Of a stretch of 64,000 bases of DNA, positions 33,704 to 45,166 are shown in pieces. The notes under the pieces are model-generated. The model was not told the origin of the DNA and made no database searches. It was given only the letters and a program-made list of their open reading frames with translations. The stretch comes from Nymphaea colorata. Taxonomy: Eukaryota > Streptophyta > Magnoliopsida > Nymphaeales > Nymphaeaceae. Numbering within the stretch: the first letter of the stretch is position 1; every line of letters begins with the position of its first letter. The stretch covers positions 830,001 through 894,000 of the forward strand of contig NC_045147.1 in the NCBI RefSeq assembly GCF_008831285.2, in the 5' to 3' direction. The position numbers and the translations under genes were made by a program.

Positions 33704-33714
33704 CTCTGATACCA
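33704..33714 (-). other. Primer-binding site of the copia element
   Basis: TGGTATCAGAG on the minus strand, two bases inside the 5' LTR, matches the 3' end complement of initiator tRNA-Met. Confidence 0.85.
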
Positions 33715-33716
33715 TA

Positions 33717-34009
33717 TGAGAGGAATGAAGGAGTATTCAGAAATTTTAACGTGGTTCACCTGTTAAGGCTACATCCATGATGCAGGGACACACACACGTT
33801 ACCATGGTTCCTGCTTTCCTTTTATATACTATGTTGCTTTACAATAGATGGGGATAACCTTTTCAGTTTTAATAGACTTGATAAGGTTTATCCTTTCAGT
33901 TACATCCTCTTTACATGAGGATGGATTACATGCTAACGTGGTTTCACATTTGGTAGAGCTGATGTAACCAACTGCACGTTCATTGTGATCAGGACGAGGG
34001 TCTTTTACA
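33717..34009 (-). repeat. 5' LTR of the copia element
   Basis: 293 bp, the same length as the left LTR, about 4 percent different by hand count, and mostly transitions. Confidence 0.93.
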
Positions 34010-34016
34010 CTGGGTA

Positions 34017-35098
34017 CCAAGAATCACATAACCGACCAGGTCATGAACTTGGAAAATGGCATGAGACAGGTCATGACCAACCAAATAAACTTGGAAAATA
34101 GCAAACTCATGAACATAGATGAAACTAATCAAATCCAGCTTCAGAGTAACTTCTGTCTGCACTTCCAGAAACAATCTATCAACGAAGGATTAAAAAGCAC
34201 TAGGTAGTACCGACACAAAGCATTCATTATTATAGCATCGAAGTAAAAACTTTTGGCACCATATTTCACTGTAGACTTCGAAAATAAAGCTCAAAATCAA
34301 AAGAAGAATACATAAAAAAGAGGGAAATGCAGGAATCGACAAACGGGAAAGGGGAAGGAGCTGATTCCAGAGCATAGGCGAAAAAGGAAGAAATTGAGAT
34401 TTACCTGATAGCATTAACTGACGATGAAACAGTACTTGAACGGACCTGCAATGACATATACATACATCAGAAAACAATCCAACGAACAGATCCATAGAAC
34501 GAAGGCGAGAAAGACATGTTGGTCATATTCAGATTTGCAGTGAGAAACTAAAAATCAGCAAAGATAAGAGCAATTTAGGCTGGTTAACTAGGGAAGGCGA
34601 GACGTGTCTACCTCGGAGAGTGACAAGGAGAGTGGCTGGAGCGGGAGCGTGAGAAGGCAAGAGAGACGGCAGCGGCTGCATGAGGACCTCGCGGCAACAC
34701 GAAGCAAGACGCAACTGAGAAAAGGAAAGAGGAAAGAGAAGAGCAAGGGATTCAGGTGGGAAGGCGAGTGGTGCATACCTCGGAGAATGAGAGGGCGAGT
34801 GGCCGGAGTAGGCAACTGGTCGAAGCAGGAGATGAGAGTGCGAGGGAGACGACGAGGAAGAAGAGGCAGGGGCTGCGGCTCACTCGTGGCAGCAGGAAGG
34901 AAGAGGCGGTCGGGAGAGCGAGCGTGCCGTAACGGGCTGTAAAAAATTTTCCAGGTGGAAATATTTTTCCGAAAAAATATTTTCGGAATCGACCTCAACG
35001 GTCGAAAATTTTTCTCTGCGTTTGTTAAGATGAAAAAATTTTGAAATTTTGAATTTTTTTTGTGGGTGAATAGTATTTTTCTGGCGTAACAAACGCCC
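34017..35098 (-). mobile_element. Harbinger-type element, 5' end with TIR
   Basis: The right edge on the minus strand reads GGGCGTTTGTTACGCC (35098-35083), followed outward on the + strand by TTA. This is a PIF/Harbinger-style TIR and target. Inside is a purine-rich (+ strand) region at 34590-34920 that looks like a CT-rich leader with two splice-donor-like GAG|GTA sites. Together with 28248-29992 it would form one element interrupted by the copia insertion. The opposite TIR was not found, so the element is truncated at the unit C junction near 28248. Confidence 0.6.
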
Positions 35099-35170
35099 TT
35101 AAGGCAATCTCAGTTGCCTTATGAAGCATCTTCAGTATGATGGTAGACTAAGTGGATTGGGATGTCCAAC
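35099..35170. other. Short linker between the Harbinger TIR and unit B
   Basis: 72 bp with no recognised content. Collinearity with unit A starts after 'ggatgtccaac'. Confidence 0.5.
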
Positions 35171-38100
35171 AGATGGGATACACATATGTTCACATATATT
35201 TGGATTCATATTAATTTCACATGCTCACATTTTCAGATTCATATGCGAATAAAAGACAAGTTACATCTGAATCCAAAATCTAATATCTCAGTTTGAATCT
35301 GATCCAAATTGTAAAACGAATCTAGTTGATTTTCAAAATATACATTGATATAAGTTTTTATTTAAAACTAAATCTGATCTTATTCCAAACTCCAAATCTG
35401 AATCATGTTGGAAGTTTATGTATATCTGAATCCCATGCGATTTCTTAATTGGATATTAATCTTTTTTTTATACCTAATTTTTTCAAAACAGTTCAATCGT
35501 ATATCTGATTAAGATTGGATATATTTGACATCCCCATGTATGGATCATCCAACACTTATTGTGTAATTTAAACATTAACAAATATTACTAATTAATTTAT
35601 CAAAAAATGGAATCATGCAACCAATGCTGGAAATTAGGTCCCTTATGCAGATTCACGCATCTGGCCAATATTTTTTTGCACATCATTTAAAAGTTTAGGT
35701 AAGAGAATGGCAGTTAATTAGCGGCTTCTTTTCGCCTCGGCTTCTATATTGAAAAGAAAAAGGAAACGCACCCAAAAAAGTTTGCAGTCCTTGCAGGAGG
35801 TCAGGTTCGGGTAAGCGAGGGAGGAAGCAACGGCTCGTTATCCTTCCACTGCCGAGAGCGGGAGGTGCTCGCTGCTCTGTGAAGCCAGCCTCACGCCGTT
35901 TCCTCCACCCTAGAGCACACCCCACCCAGCCCTTCGACCGGACACGGAGCGCAACTCTCGGCTTGGATCAAGGACGAGCCGATCGATGCTTCACTTCCCT
36001 TCACCGATCCATGTCCAACGTGCGGTCCCACAACCCTTTGTGCCCTCGCTCGAGTTACAAGCTTCTGCTACGAAGCTCGGCGATCGAGGTGAATTGAGGT
36101 ATCATTTTATGTGATATAGTTTTTGTTAAAACTTTCGATACAGGACTAAAAGTGCATTGATTTTATAATCGGCTGTTATTTCTTAAACTCCAATCTCATC
36201 CAACTGCTGAATGGGATATTAAATATTTTTGTGATTTTTTCAAAATAAAATATTATGAATCCCTAATCGGATGTTGTTTCTTTAATCCAAATCCCATCCA
36301 TTTTTTTAATGGGATATTAACTTTTTTTCCTATTTTTTCAAAATAGAATATTATAAATCCTAATCCACTTGGATGTTGTTTTTTAAATCCAAATCTCATC
36401 CAATTTGTTAATGGGATTTTTTTTTTCAAAATAAAACTATTAAATTCAAATAAGATATATTAACATCTCTATCTCTAATATCTCTATCCCTCATGCTTTG
36501 GATATGATTGGATGAAAGAGAAGAGACAAAAAAAAGGATGGAAGGAAAATGGATGGGAAGGGAACAGAGAAGAAAGGAAATAAAAGGAATTCATTTTCCT
36601 CACAATATCTTCATTTTTCAAGGGATTTGAATTACATTAAAATCTTTTTTTTTTCTCTCCGTTTCATTTCCTTTCATTTGCACCCAAGCATATTTAGTAG
36701 CTCTCATTTTCTTTCTCTCTTTGTTAATTAGTCATTCAAACATAAAAAATACATTTCTTTCCATCCATGTCTATGTATCTGATTTGAATTGGATATCCAA
36801 CCAAACCGATCAAAAAAATCAGTTATGAAAAAAAAAACTAATATTTGATTAAGAAATCAGATGGGATTCAGTAAATGATATCCAATCGAATTAAGATAGA
36901 CATAAATATCCGATCAAATTAGACAAATATCTTATATCTGACCTATTATAGTTTGAAAATTGGCAAAATCCGTTAAAGTTTGAAAATTGGCACGGATTTA
37001 TATATGAATATAAAAATCAAGTTCAAAGTGTAAAATGGGATTTCAGATTTGGATTTATATGACTTTTCTTTATTAGTATTTGAATCTGAATATAAAAAAA
37101 AAAAAAAAAACAGATGTAAGTAAGGATTTATCTGATCGATCGGTTGACATCCTACCTTGGCCACAACTTTTCAGACATTCCTGAGGATTTGGAATGGCTC
37201 TTTGATGAAGACAAGAAAAAATCGGTTGTTGAAAACAATATGCAGCTTGGTCGTTGGTTCTACCTTATCACTTATCACGAACGGAGCGGAGATAAGGTAG
37301 GGCTTGGTTCCACCTCAATTTTTTTAAAAAAAATTTATATGTAATTTTTAAAAACTTTTAATTTAATTGTTTTCTATAATTTTTTTAAAATAATATTTTT
37401 AATATTAATTAAAATTTAAAAACTTTAATTGGATGGTATCCATTTAACCTGAATAAATAATCGACCGACCATAATTTTTTTTCGTCCGTACCAAACCCAC
37501 TTCACTTCACATGCCTCGCTTACCAACGAGAAAAAAGCACATTAAATGAGCTACAAGAGGCTCATCCTGCATGTTCTATGTCTATTACATGTTCTCGTTG
37601 GTTGATGATATAATATTTTTTTTTTTCTTAAGTATTGTTTTTATTAATGTCAGTTCATCAGTTTTAGATAATGACTATCCATAAGCAAATTTGATTAATC
37701 TTTACCAGTAGCCGTTTGCTCTGGACTAGTCGTATTTTTCTTAACCAAATAATTTTATCAATTCTGAACTTTCTCAGGAACCTCGACACAAGGCTCAACT
37801 TAGATGTTCGTGTCGTCAAACCCATTTTTATTTTTTTAAGTCCTACATGAGTTTGTGGTGCTTCTTCTCTTGTTTCCCTTCGCACAGTTACTGTGCTTGT
37901 TCTTTCCTTTTATTTATTTATTTATTTATTTTTACCCCTTATCAATGAATTACAAGCTTTAAACGACGACTCCAGTCAAAGAAAAAAAGAAGACGTTAAA
38001 AAGATACTATAGACTGAACTTTACACGTTTTGAATTCTTTTTTTCAAATATCCTCTCACTTCAAGTCACATTCGACTGGGCCTTCTAGTGAGTTAGAAAT

Positions 38101-39190
38101 TGCATGGAAGGCCTCCTTCTTTTGATTTAAAACTTTGAATGACATGCCCGAGCCTCGAAATCTCACAAATATATATATCCTTTGTTGAAGCCAGCAAAAT
38201 AAAGGGTTTTCTGAACGTTTTCGCAGAAAGAAAGAAGAAATGACATGGTTCACATGGATCAAGAACAATTTTATGTGTAAAAATCAAAACTCTCCGTCTG
38301 CCCAAAGAGTGGTTTCTTTCCTGTAAGTATGGTGAACACTTTTTGGCATCCATTTTAAGGTCTCTCCAACTCCGCCGTGGAGTTCTATAATGTTTGTAGC
38401 GACGAGTTGCAGGTGCAGGCTTCAAGAAATTAAACCAGTTCTTAAGCTCAACTTAAAAGGTAGCGCATAGTTAGGCGGGCTCACGTAGAGGCGAACACGA
38501 AACAAGTTGAACCCGAGTTCAGTCAACTCGAGCTTGACTTGACTAATGAAACCTTGAGCTGAAGCTTGAACTTGAGAATAGATCAATAGAAGCCGCTCGA
38601 ACTCGACTCGATTAAAGCTCAACAAACTCATTTGAATATATGGACTATTACTTTTCTATAAATCAAACTAGACTCCATTGAAACTCAACAAACTTTGAGC
38701 TTAATCTCATATGGACTATTATTTTGCCATAAATCAAGCTCAACTCGATTAAAACTCGACAAACTTGAATAATCTTTTGGTAAAACTTACATAATTAATT
38801 AACACCAATATATTATTTTTTTAATTAAAAAATGAGTCAGATATTTAAAAAATCGTTATACATTATTTTCGAACACAGTCGAGCTTCTGAACCAATTGAC
38901 TCATGAACTCGAGATCGACTCGTTAAGCAAATGATTCAGCTCAAACTCTTTCACGAACCCGAGCTTTAACGAGTCCAGTTTTCACCCCTCCCCCTCAATC
39001 CCAGCCCACTACAAGCGTGCCTGGTTCTGATCCGGGCACTTATGGGGCGGTCCTGTTATGCTGGGTACCAGGTCCAGCCCCCCGTGTGTAGTTGTTTAAG
39101 CGAGCTGGGTCAGGATGAGCAAACCAGGTCTTACTGTCTCAGTTGATGTCTAAAGGTTCCAGGCTGCCGAGGTCCATGCACAGTACCATG
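35171..39190. repeat. Duplicated unit B, left flank (partner 6650-11527)
   Basis: This is collinear with unit A as described there, including the GC-rich block (35785-36110) and the AT-rich segments. Near 39185 the sequence 'gcacagtaccatgatgg' is the uninterrupted version of the site where unit A carries the gypsy element. A run of ATTT repeats is present at 37909-37932. Confidence 0.82.
38475..38997. mobile_element. Unit B-specific MITE-like insertion
   Basis: Units A and C read straight through 'cagttaggctggcccagcccagcccac' here, whereas unit B is interrupted by about 0.5 kb. The insert is full of 'ctcgagcttgacttgac' and 'aaactcaacaaact' motifs and ends '...gttttcacccctcc', a common plant hAT-MITE-like end. 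I could not define a matching left TIR or target duplication. Confidence 0.5.
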
Positions 39191-40086
39191 ATGGTATAAC
39201 TCCCCACCTTCTCGAGATGATAATCCCACAGAAAGAGTTTAACAGTTCTCATGGACGGAACTGATTGGAACAAGCAAAAGCGCGGTTAGCTTTCTGCTTT
39301 TTCCCCACGAAAACGATTCTGGTATGCACTACCTGGGAAGGTGAACAAAAGAGGAGAGATGGCATCAGGAAGGTGATCATGGAGGGGTAACGACTAGCGT
39401 GGATGACCTCTTTCCTCATCTTTTTGCCAAACGACTTTTTTTATTTCGTCCCTTTCCCTTTTTCGAAGAGAAAAAGGTTGCAGCCGTCATTCACACAGGT
39501 AATTGACAGGCCTCGGGAGTTGAATCTTTGATCGCTCCATTTAAAGACCAGTGTTCCCGCTTTTTCTGGTTACGACAAATATAACAAGAATCCTTGTAGG
39601 TAGCTCAGGAGCCCAAGCAGAAGCCATTGCCCCGAAAGAAACTGAAGGGAGAGGGAAAAAGGAGATTGGAGTCGAGACTTTGAGGAAGAGCATGTTCCAC
39701 TGTAAAAAAAGGCAGCACATGAGCAGCGATAAGGAATAATTTTCTTTTGCATCATTGGATCGTTGGGATGGGAAGATCAGAGAACAGAAGGAAAGAACAA
39801 TACGAGTAAAATAGTTACACAGCACCCGTCTTTTTTTTTTTTCCCACCATTATTCAGTAGTAGATGATTAGAGAGCAGGAAGAAAAGCCATCCATTCTTA
39901 TATTTTTCTATCACTCAATCAGCGGAGGAAGTCAGACAACATCAGGAAAGACCAAAAACAGCTACCCCTTTTTCTTTCCGCACCGCTGGATCAACCAGAG
40001 TCGATCAGTAGACCGAAAAACAAAGAGGATCCATTCTTTTCAGTCACTATATCAGTGGAAGAAGGGGAACACCAAAAACAACGGAG
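39191..40086 (+). promoter_or_regulatory. Upstream region of the second MSL10-like gene
   Basis: It corresponds to 22219-23064 with three visible indels: extra sequence at about 39290-39350 and 39660-39710, and loss of the 37 bp that precede the ATG in copy A. The candidate 'ttcttatatttttc' is kept near 39895. The start codon lies in 'aacggagATGACG', the same local context as copy A. Confidence 0.5.
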
Positions 40087-43018
40087 ATGACGACGAAGGC
40101 AGGAGATGCAGTGGTTTTGGTGGTGGAGGAGGTGGGGGAGGAAGGTATTGTCTCCAAACAGGGGAAGAAAAGCGGAGAACAACAGAGTTTGGAGTCTCCT
40201 TCCTTCTCCATATTCTCACAGTCACCACCATCTCTCGGGAATGCAAAAGGCAAAGAGGGCATCCATCCTCAGGCCCCTGAGCTTAGGCCCCCTCCCTTGC
40301 GACTGATTTCCAGGGCGACGTTCCGGAAGCAGAAATCTCGCTTCTTTGAGATGAACCATCCCGTCGACGAAACCACCGTGCTGATGCGGACCCCCCATAC
40401 CAGTCAGGCTGCTCCGGCGACGGCAACGACTCCACAAAGGACTCCAAGAAGCGCCGGGGGGACTCCAAAAAGCGCCAGGGGGACTCCTGCCCTAGAAGAG
40501 GAGGACGACGAAGCTTACAAACCCGACGTGTTGGAGGAGAAAAGGAACCACAAGATTACGGCTAGGAGATTCCTCGAGTGGATGGCTTTCATACTCATAA
40601 CGGCTTCCTTGATATGCAGCTTAACAGTGCCACGCTTACAGAACTTCTCCGGTTGGGGTTTGGAGCTCTGGAAATGGTGTTTGATGGTGCTCGTCGTCCT
40701 ATCGGGGAGGTTGGTCTCCGGGTGGATCGTCCGCTTGCTCGTCTTCATGATCGAGCGAAACTTCATGCTCAGGACCAGACTGCTCTACTTCGTCTACGGC
40801 ATGCGGAAAAGCGTCCAAGTCAGTATCTGGATGGGCCTGGCTCTCCTCTCGTGGAGATTGGTCTTCGACCACAGCAGCAACGGTGGAGGAAAGCCCCGCC
40901 GCCAACAGGTTCTGTCATACGTTACACGGTCATTGTCGGCCATCTTGGTTGGAGCTCTGCTTTGGATGGTGAAGACAATATTGGTCAAGGCGTTAGCCTC
41001 TTCTTTCCATGTAAACGCTTATTTTGATCGGATTCAGGACGCAGTGTTTCATCAATACGTGTTGGCGACGCTGGCGGGGCCGCCGCTAATGGAGTTGCAG
41101 GAGAAGGTGGGCAGGTCGGAAAGTAGCGGGAAACTGAGCGTCAGGGTGGAGGGGAAGAAGGGGAAGGATGTGGATGTGATCGATGTGAAGAAGCTGCAAA
41201 GGATACAGCAAGATAAGGTCTCCGCCTGGACGATGAAGACACTAGCCAATGTAATTAGCAATTCAGGTTTGTCGACGATCTCAGCGACGATCGATGACTC
41301 TGTATCTACTGAGGATGGGAACAACGACGGGCAGATCAATAGTGAGGCGGAGGCAAGAGCTGTTGCTTACACGATTTTCAGGAATGTTGCTAGGCCCGAC
41401 TCCAAGTGAGAATTTCTTCCGGAGAAATTGAACTTTCTGTCTCATTCTATTCTAAATTTCGTTCCATAACCTGCTCTTCTCATTACTTGTGTACTCCGTC
41501 TTCTGATGATAATAGGTATATTGATGAAGAAGACCTTCTGAGATTCTTGAGCAAAGAAGATGTGCAGAAAATATTTCCTCAGTTTGCTGGAGCAGCAGAG
41601 TTGGGAAAGGTTAAGAAGTCTGCTTTCAGAAAGTGGGTGGTAAGACAACGATGACAATGCAACCTTGTTCTACTTTCAACAGACAAATGCTTCATTGAAG
41701 GTGGTTTTGATTGTGGCCTAACGTGACTTATTTGATTTAGGTTGACGCTTACCTTGAACGCAAATCCTTGGCGCATTCTCTAAATGACACTAAAACTGCA
41801 GTGAAACAACTGCACAAACTCGCAAATTGCATGGTGATCTTAGTTAACTTGGTGGTATGGTTGCTGTTCATGGGATTCGCAACCAGCAAAGTCTTGCTCT
41901 TCATTTCATCCCAGCTGTTGCTGCTGGGTTTCATGTTTGGGAACACCTGCAAGATCATATTCGAGTCGATCATATTCGTCTTTGTAATGCATCCATTTGA
42001 TGTTGGCGATAGGTGTGTCATTGATGGCGTGCAGGTAACAGTGAACTATTTGTACTTCCGCTGTTTGTTTCTCTGCTACCTACCATATTCAGGAGTGCAG
42101 TAGTTATTTGCAGACAAAGAACTTATTGGTTGTGGTGCTGTAATTCCCCTTTTGTTCTTGTATCTTTTGACTTTTTGATTGCTCTCTCTTCACTCCCTGC
42201 ATTTGAACTCTACCATACCTGGCTGATCTGAATGTGGCATGTACAAGTAAAGCTTTCAGAGTTTTAACAGTGAAAATCTTCATCCCGGTGAAGGGAAAGA
42301 AACATGACAGGGGTCTGCAGATTCTCAATTTTATGCTATGATGGGATTACTGTTGCATTCTACTGCTGAATTCCTTCTTGGCACTCCGCTGCCATTTTTC
42401 CGTTTCAGCCTGCTATGAACTGATTCAGAATGCGAATTTTGTGCAGATGATTGTAGAAGAAATGAACATTCTGAACACTATCTTCTTGAGATACGACAAC
42501 GAGAAAATCTACTATCCGAATGCTGTGCTCATTACAAAGCCTATCAGCAATTTCTACAGGAGTCCAGATATGGGTGATTCTGTTGAGTTCTCTATTGATG
42601 TCTCTACTCCAGTAGAGACCTTAGGTGCCCTCAAAGCCAGGATTCAGATGTACAACATCAGAGCTTTCCTTTATCCTCTTCATTTACTAGAATTCATTCC
42701 AATCCTATTTTAATCTCCCTTCTGTGTCTATCTATTTCATTTGAATACAGGTACTTGGAAAGCAAGCCGCAACATTGGCATCCAAAGCACAGTGTGGTGG
42801 TGAAGGAGATTGAGAATGTTAACAAGATGAAGTGTGCTCTGTATGTGTTGCACACGATGAACCATCAGAATTTCGTCGAGAAAAACCTTCGTCGCTCCGA
42901 TCTTGTCGTGGAGCTGAAGAAAATTTTTGAAGAACTTGGTATCAAGTATCACTTGCTGCCTCAAGAAGTTCGTGTGGTTACACACGCACCAGCGGACGCA
43001 GGCCGCGGTTTTTATTAG
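40087..43018 (+). CDS. Mechanosensitive channel, MscS-like MSL10-type, copy B
   Basis: Five coding exons: 40087-41405, 41516-41639, 41741-42034, 42447-42649 and 42751-43018, all with GT/AG introns. Exons 2 to 5 have exactly the lengths and phases of copy A. The product has 735 residues. It would be a tension-gated plasma-membrane channel. Six hydrophobic segments, the pore helix with 'GFMFGNTCKIIFESI' and the MscS signature 'MHPFDVGDRCVIDGVQ' are all present. Exon 3 starts 'VDAYLERK' against 'VNAYLERK' in copy A. The cytosolic N-terminal tail differs most: one four-residue loss near residue 32, and an extra repeat in the Pro/Ser stretch ('TPRSAGGTPKSARGTP' against 'SPKSARGAP'). The pore and C-terminal domain are nearly unchanged. 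The frame is fully open, so I expect a functional gene. Confidence 0.96.
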
Positions 43019-43255
43019 ACTCAAAGTCGATTAAGGATCTTTGCTTTGAGTGTATTTCTGTTAGAATTTATGTACAAGCATCGTATTTTTTTATTTATTT
43101 AGTTAAAAAAAGGGAATGGTGTGACCAGTTTCTTTTACTCTCTCTTTTCCGGTTTGCATAGTTCAACAGATTGTGATATTGATTGAACAAGAGAATGTGG
43201 GCCAGACTCGCCTTTTTGCTTTTATCACCTTCCACTCGAAAGATATTAGGACTGC

Positions 43256-43275
43256 GTTGCGTTGCGTTGCGTTGC
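43256..43275. repeat. Pentanucleotide repeat (GTTGC)x4, unit B only
   Basis: Four exact GTTGC copies lie downstream of the second gene. Unit A has a single related 'cgttgct' at the matching place (near 26250). Confidence 0.9.
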
Positions 43276-43344
43276 TGGGGAAATGGAGATTTTAAAATGT
43301 GGTGCGATACTGATCTGACCCAAGTCCAATCAAACGAGTTCTAT

Positions 43345-43610
43345 AAAATAATCTAAGGCTGCACATGAGCTGAGTGAAGCTGGTCGTAGAAAACTCGAGC
43401 TGGGCTCGAACTCCATAGAACAAAGCTTGACTCGACAATATACTATCAAACTCAAGCTGGACTCAATTAACTTGCTTTTTTTAAACATGATTATTCTTTT
43501 CAATTTGTTAAATCGTTATCTTTCGGTAATCATTCTGTTTTCGAGCTATTGAGATCGAGTTCTTACAACTTGAACGAGTTGAGCTCGATTAGTTGTGCAC
43601 CTAGATCATG
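43345..43610. mobile_element. Decayed MITE-like element shared by both units (copy B)
   Basis: Left end 'aaggctgcacatgagctg' and right end 'gttgtgcacct' match the copy at 26350-26645. It has the same repetitive 'ctcgagctgggctcgaact' interior and no coding capacity. Confidence 0.45.
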
Positions 43611-44925
43611 CAAATAAAGACGCGTAGTTTCTTTCAACTTTGTTTGAAATAGTTACAAAAAATGAGTTTTTTTGAAAAAAATGTGGTAAGCTAATTGGCC
43701 GTTTAAAATTTAAAAAATAAGTTTAAAAAAACAATTAAAACAAAAACTGGGTTTTTTAACCCGTCCTTTCATGTTTTTTTTTTTCGGTTTTTTGTTTTCA
43801 GTTTCTTTTTTCATTTTTTCACTTTTTTTAATGGTAAACTGTTTTTTTTTATTTTTTATTTATTGCAACTTACTTATCTTTTGATATTTGAGTTATCAGT
43901 TGCTTACTTTTTTTTTTTTAAATTTTTTTTAATTTTTAAAAATTTACCATATTTCATTTGCATTTTGGTAATATACATGAAAAAAATCTCACTGTTGATT
44001 AAAACTTTGAGACATTATTTCTCATGAATAAAATTTAAAAGCCAACCATAAATTCATGTACGGTTGTTGGACTGTCAAATCAAGCTCACATACAAGTCAT
44101 ACTTGGTTGGCTTGAGTTGGCTTGAATTTTTGGAAATCACATACGAGTCATACTTGGTTGGCATCCCTTTGATCGGTTGCATCAGCGTTTTCCGGCCACA
44201 CACTGCCGTCACCTTCGCCGGGCCCAGGAATTGAAACCCATGGCCATAAATGGATAGCATTTATTAGCCAAAATACAAGTTAGCCGGCGATGTGAACCAA
44301 AGATGATTCAAGACCGCCGTTTACTGTTTTTAAAATATTAGTTTTAGTGTTTCACTTTTTTCTTATACGTTAATTCATTTTTTTAAAATTTTTGTTTCAG
44401 CTGAACAAGGGAATCGATTGATTCAGTTGATGGGCAAGTCTTCACAAACCGAATCTTACAAATTGGTAAAATCTGGAATTTTGTAAATAAATAATATTAG
44501 TTATTAGAGCATTTTTTTTTTTGCAATATTAACAGTAATTTGGTGAGAAAAATAAGTCTTGGGTAAATGCCCGACCACTTGAGTAAGGGAAAAAATTATG
44601 CCTTTTAAATGTGAACCTCTTAATGTGTTTATAACCATTAATTTAATAAAAATCATGTTTTAGTTCAAACTATTTTTGTTAAAAAATTAGTCTTTATATT
44701 ACCAAAATTTTGATGTTATAGAGCCATCTATCTTTATTATAGAAAAACATTATTAAAGTAAAAAAAAATTGACTAACTTAATATATTTTTCTCACCAAAT
44801 TTTTCTTAGGATCACATCTATAAAGTTAGATTACCCAAAAAAAAAAACTTTAATATTTAGTTTAAATTTTTTGTCTCTTATCAAAGTGGTTTGATATTTG
44901 ACAACTTTCCTATAAATAGGTCTAT
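43611..44925. repeat. Unit B right flank, non-coding
   Basis: 44095-44925 is collinear with 26690-27545. The first part (about 43640-44090) is a T-rich segment absent from unit A, with long T runs near 43770-43930. No gene is seen. Collinearity with unit A stops near 44925. Confidence 0.65.
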
Positions 44926-45072
44926 TTAATGCTCCCAAATGTAGGGGACTAAGATTTAAAAATTTGTCTAAAACATGCACTATATTGGTACGACGGTGAT
45001 TTATAGAGGCTTTGGAGACAATTTATACTTCTTTTAGCAATAAATTTACAAATTATGCATCTGTCAACTATA

Positions 45073-45166
<94 letters not shown>

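Larger units (their letters stand above)
30000..34009 (-). mobile_element. Ty1/copia LTR retrotransposon, minus orientation, gag-deleted
   Basis: Two 293-bp LTRs (30000-30292 and 33717-34009) begin TGAGAGG and end with CA. CTGGGTA flanks both sides (29993-29999 and 34010-34016); five to seven of these bases are the target duplication. The minus-strand order is PBS, zinc knuckle, protease, integrase, RT, RNase H and PPT, which is Ty1/copia. By hand count the LTRs differ at about 12 of 293 positions, so the insertion is fairly recent. The element is only 4.0 kb because almost all of gag upstream of the zinc knuckle is missing. Stops and frameshifts separate the domains. Confidence 0.94.

Noticed and set aside
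34604-34942. Arg/Gly-rich + strand frame
   Set aside because: A reading of a purine-rich leader of a transposon; low complexity.
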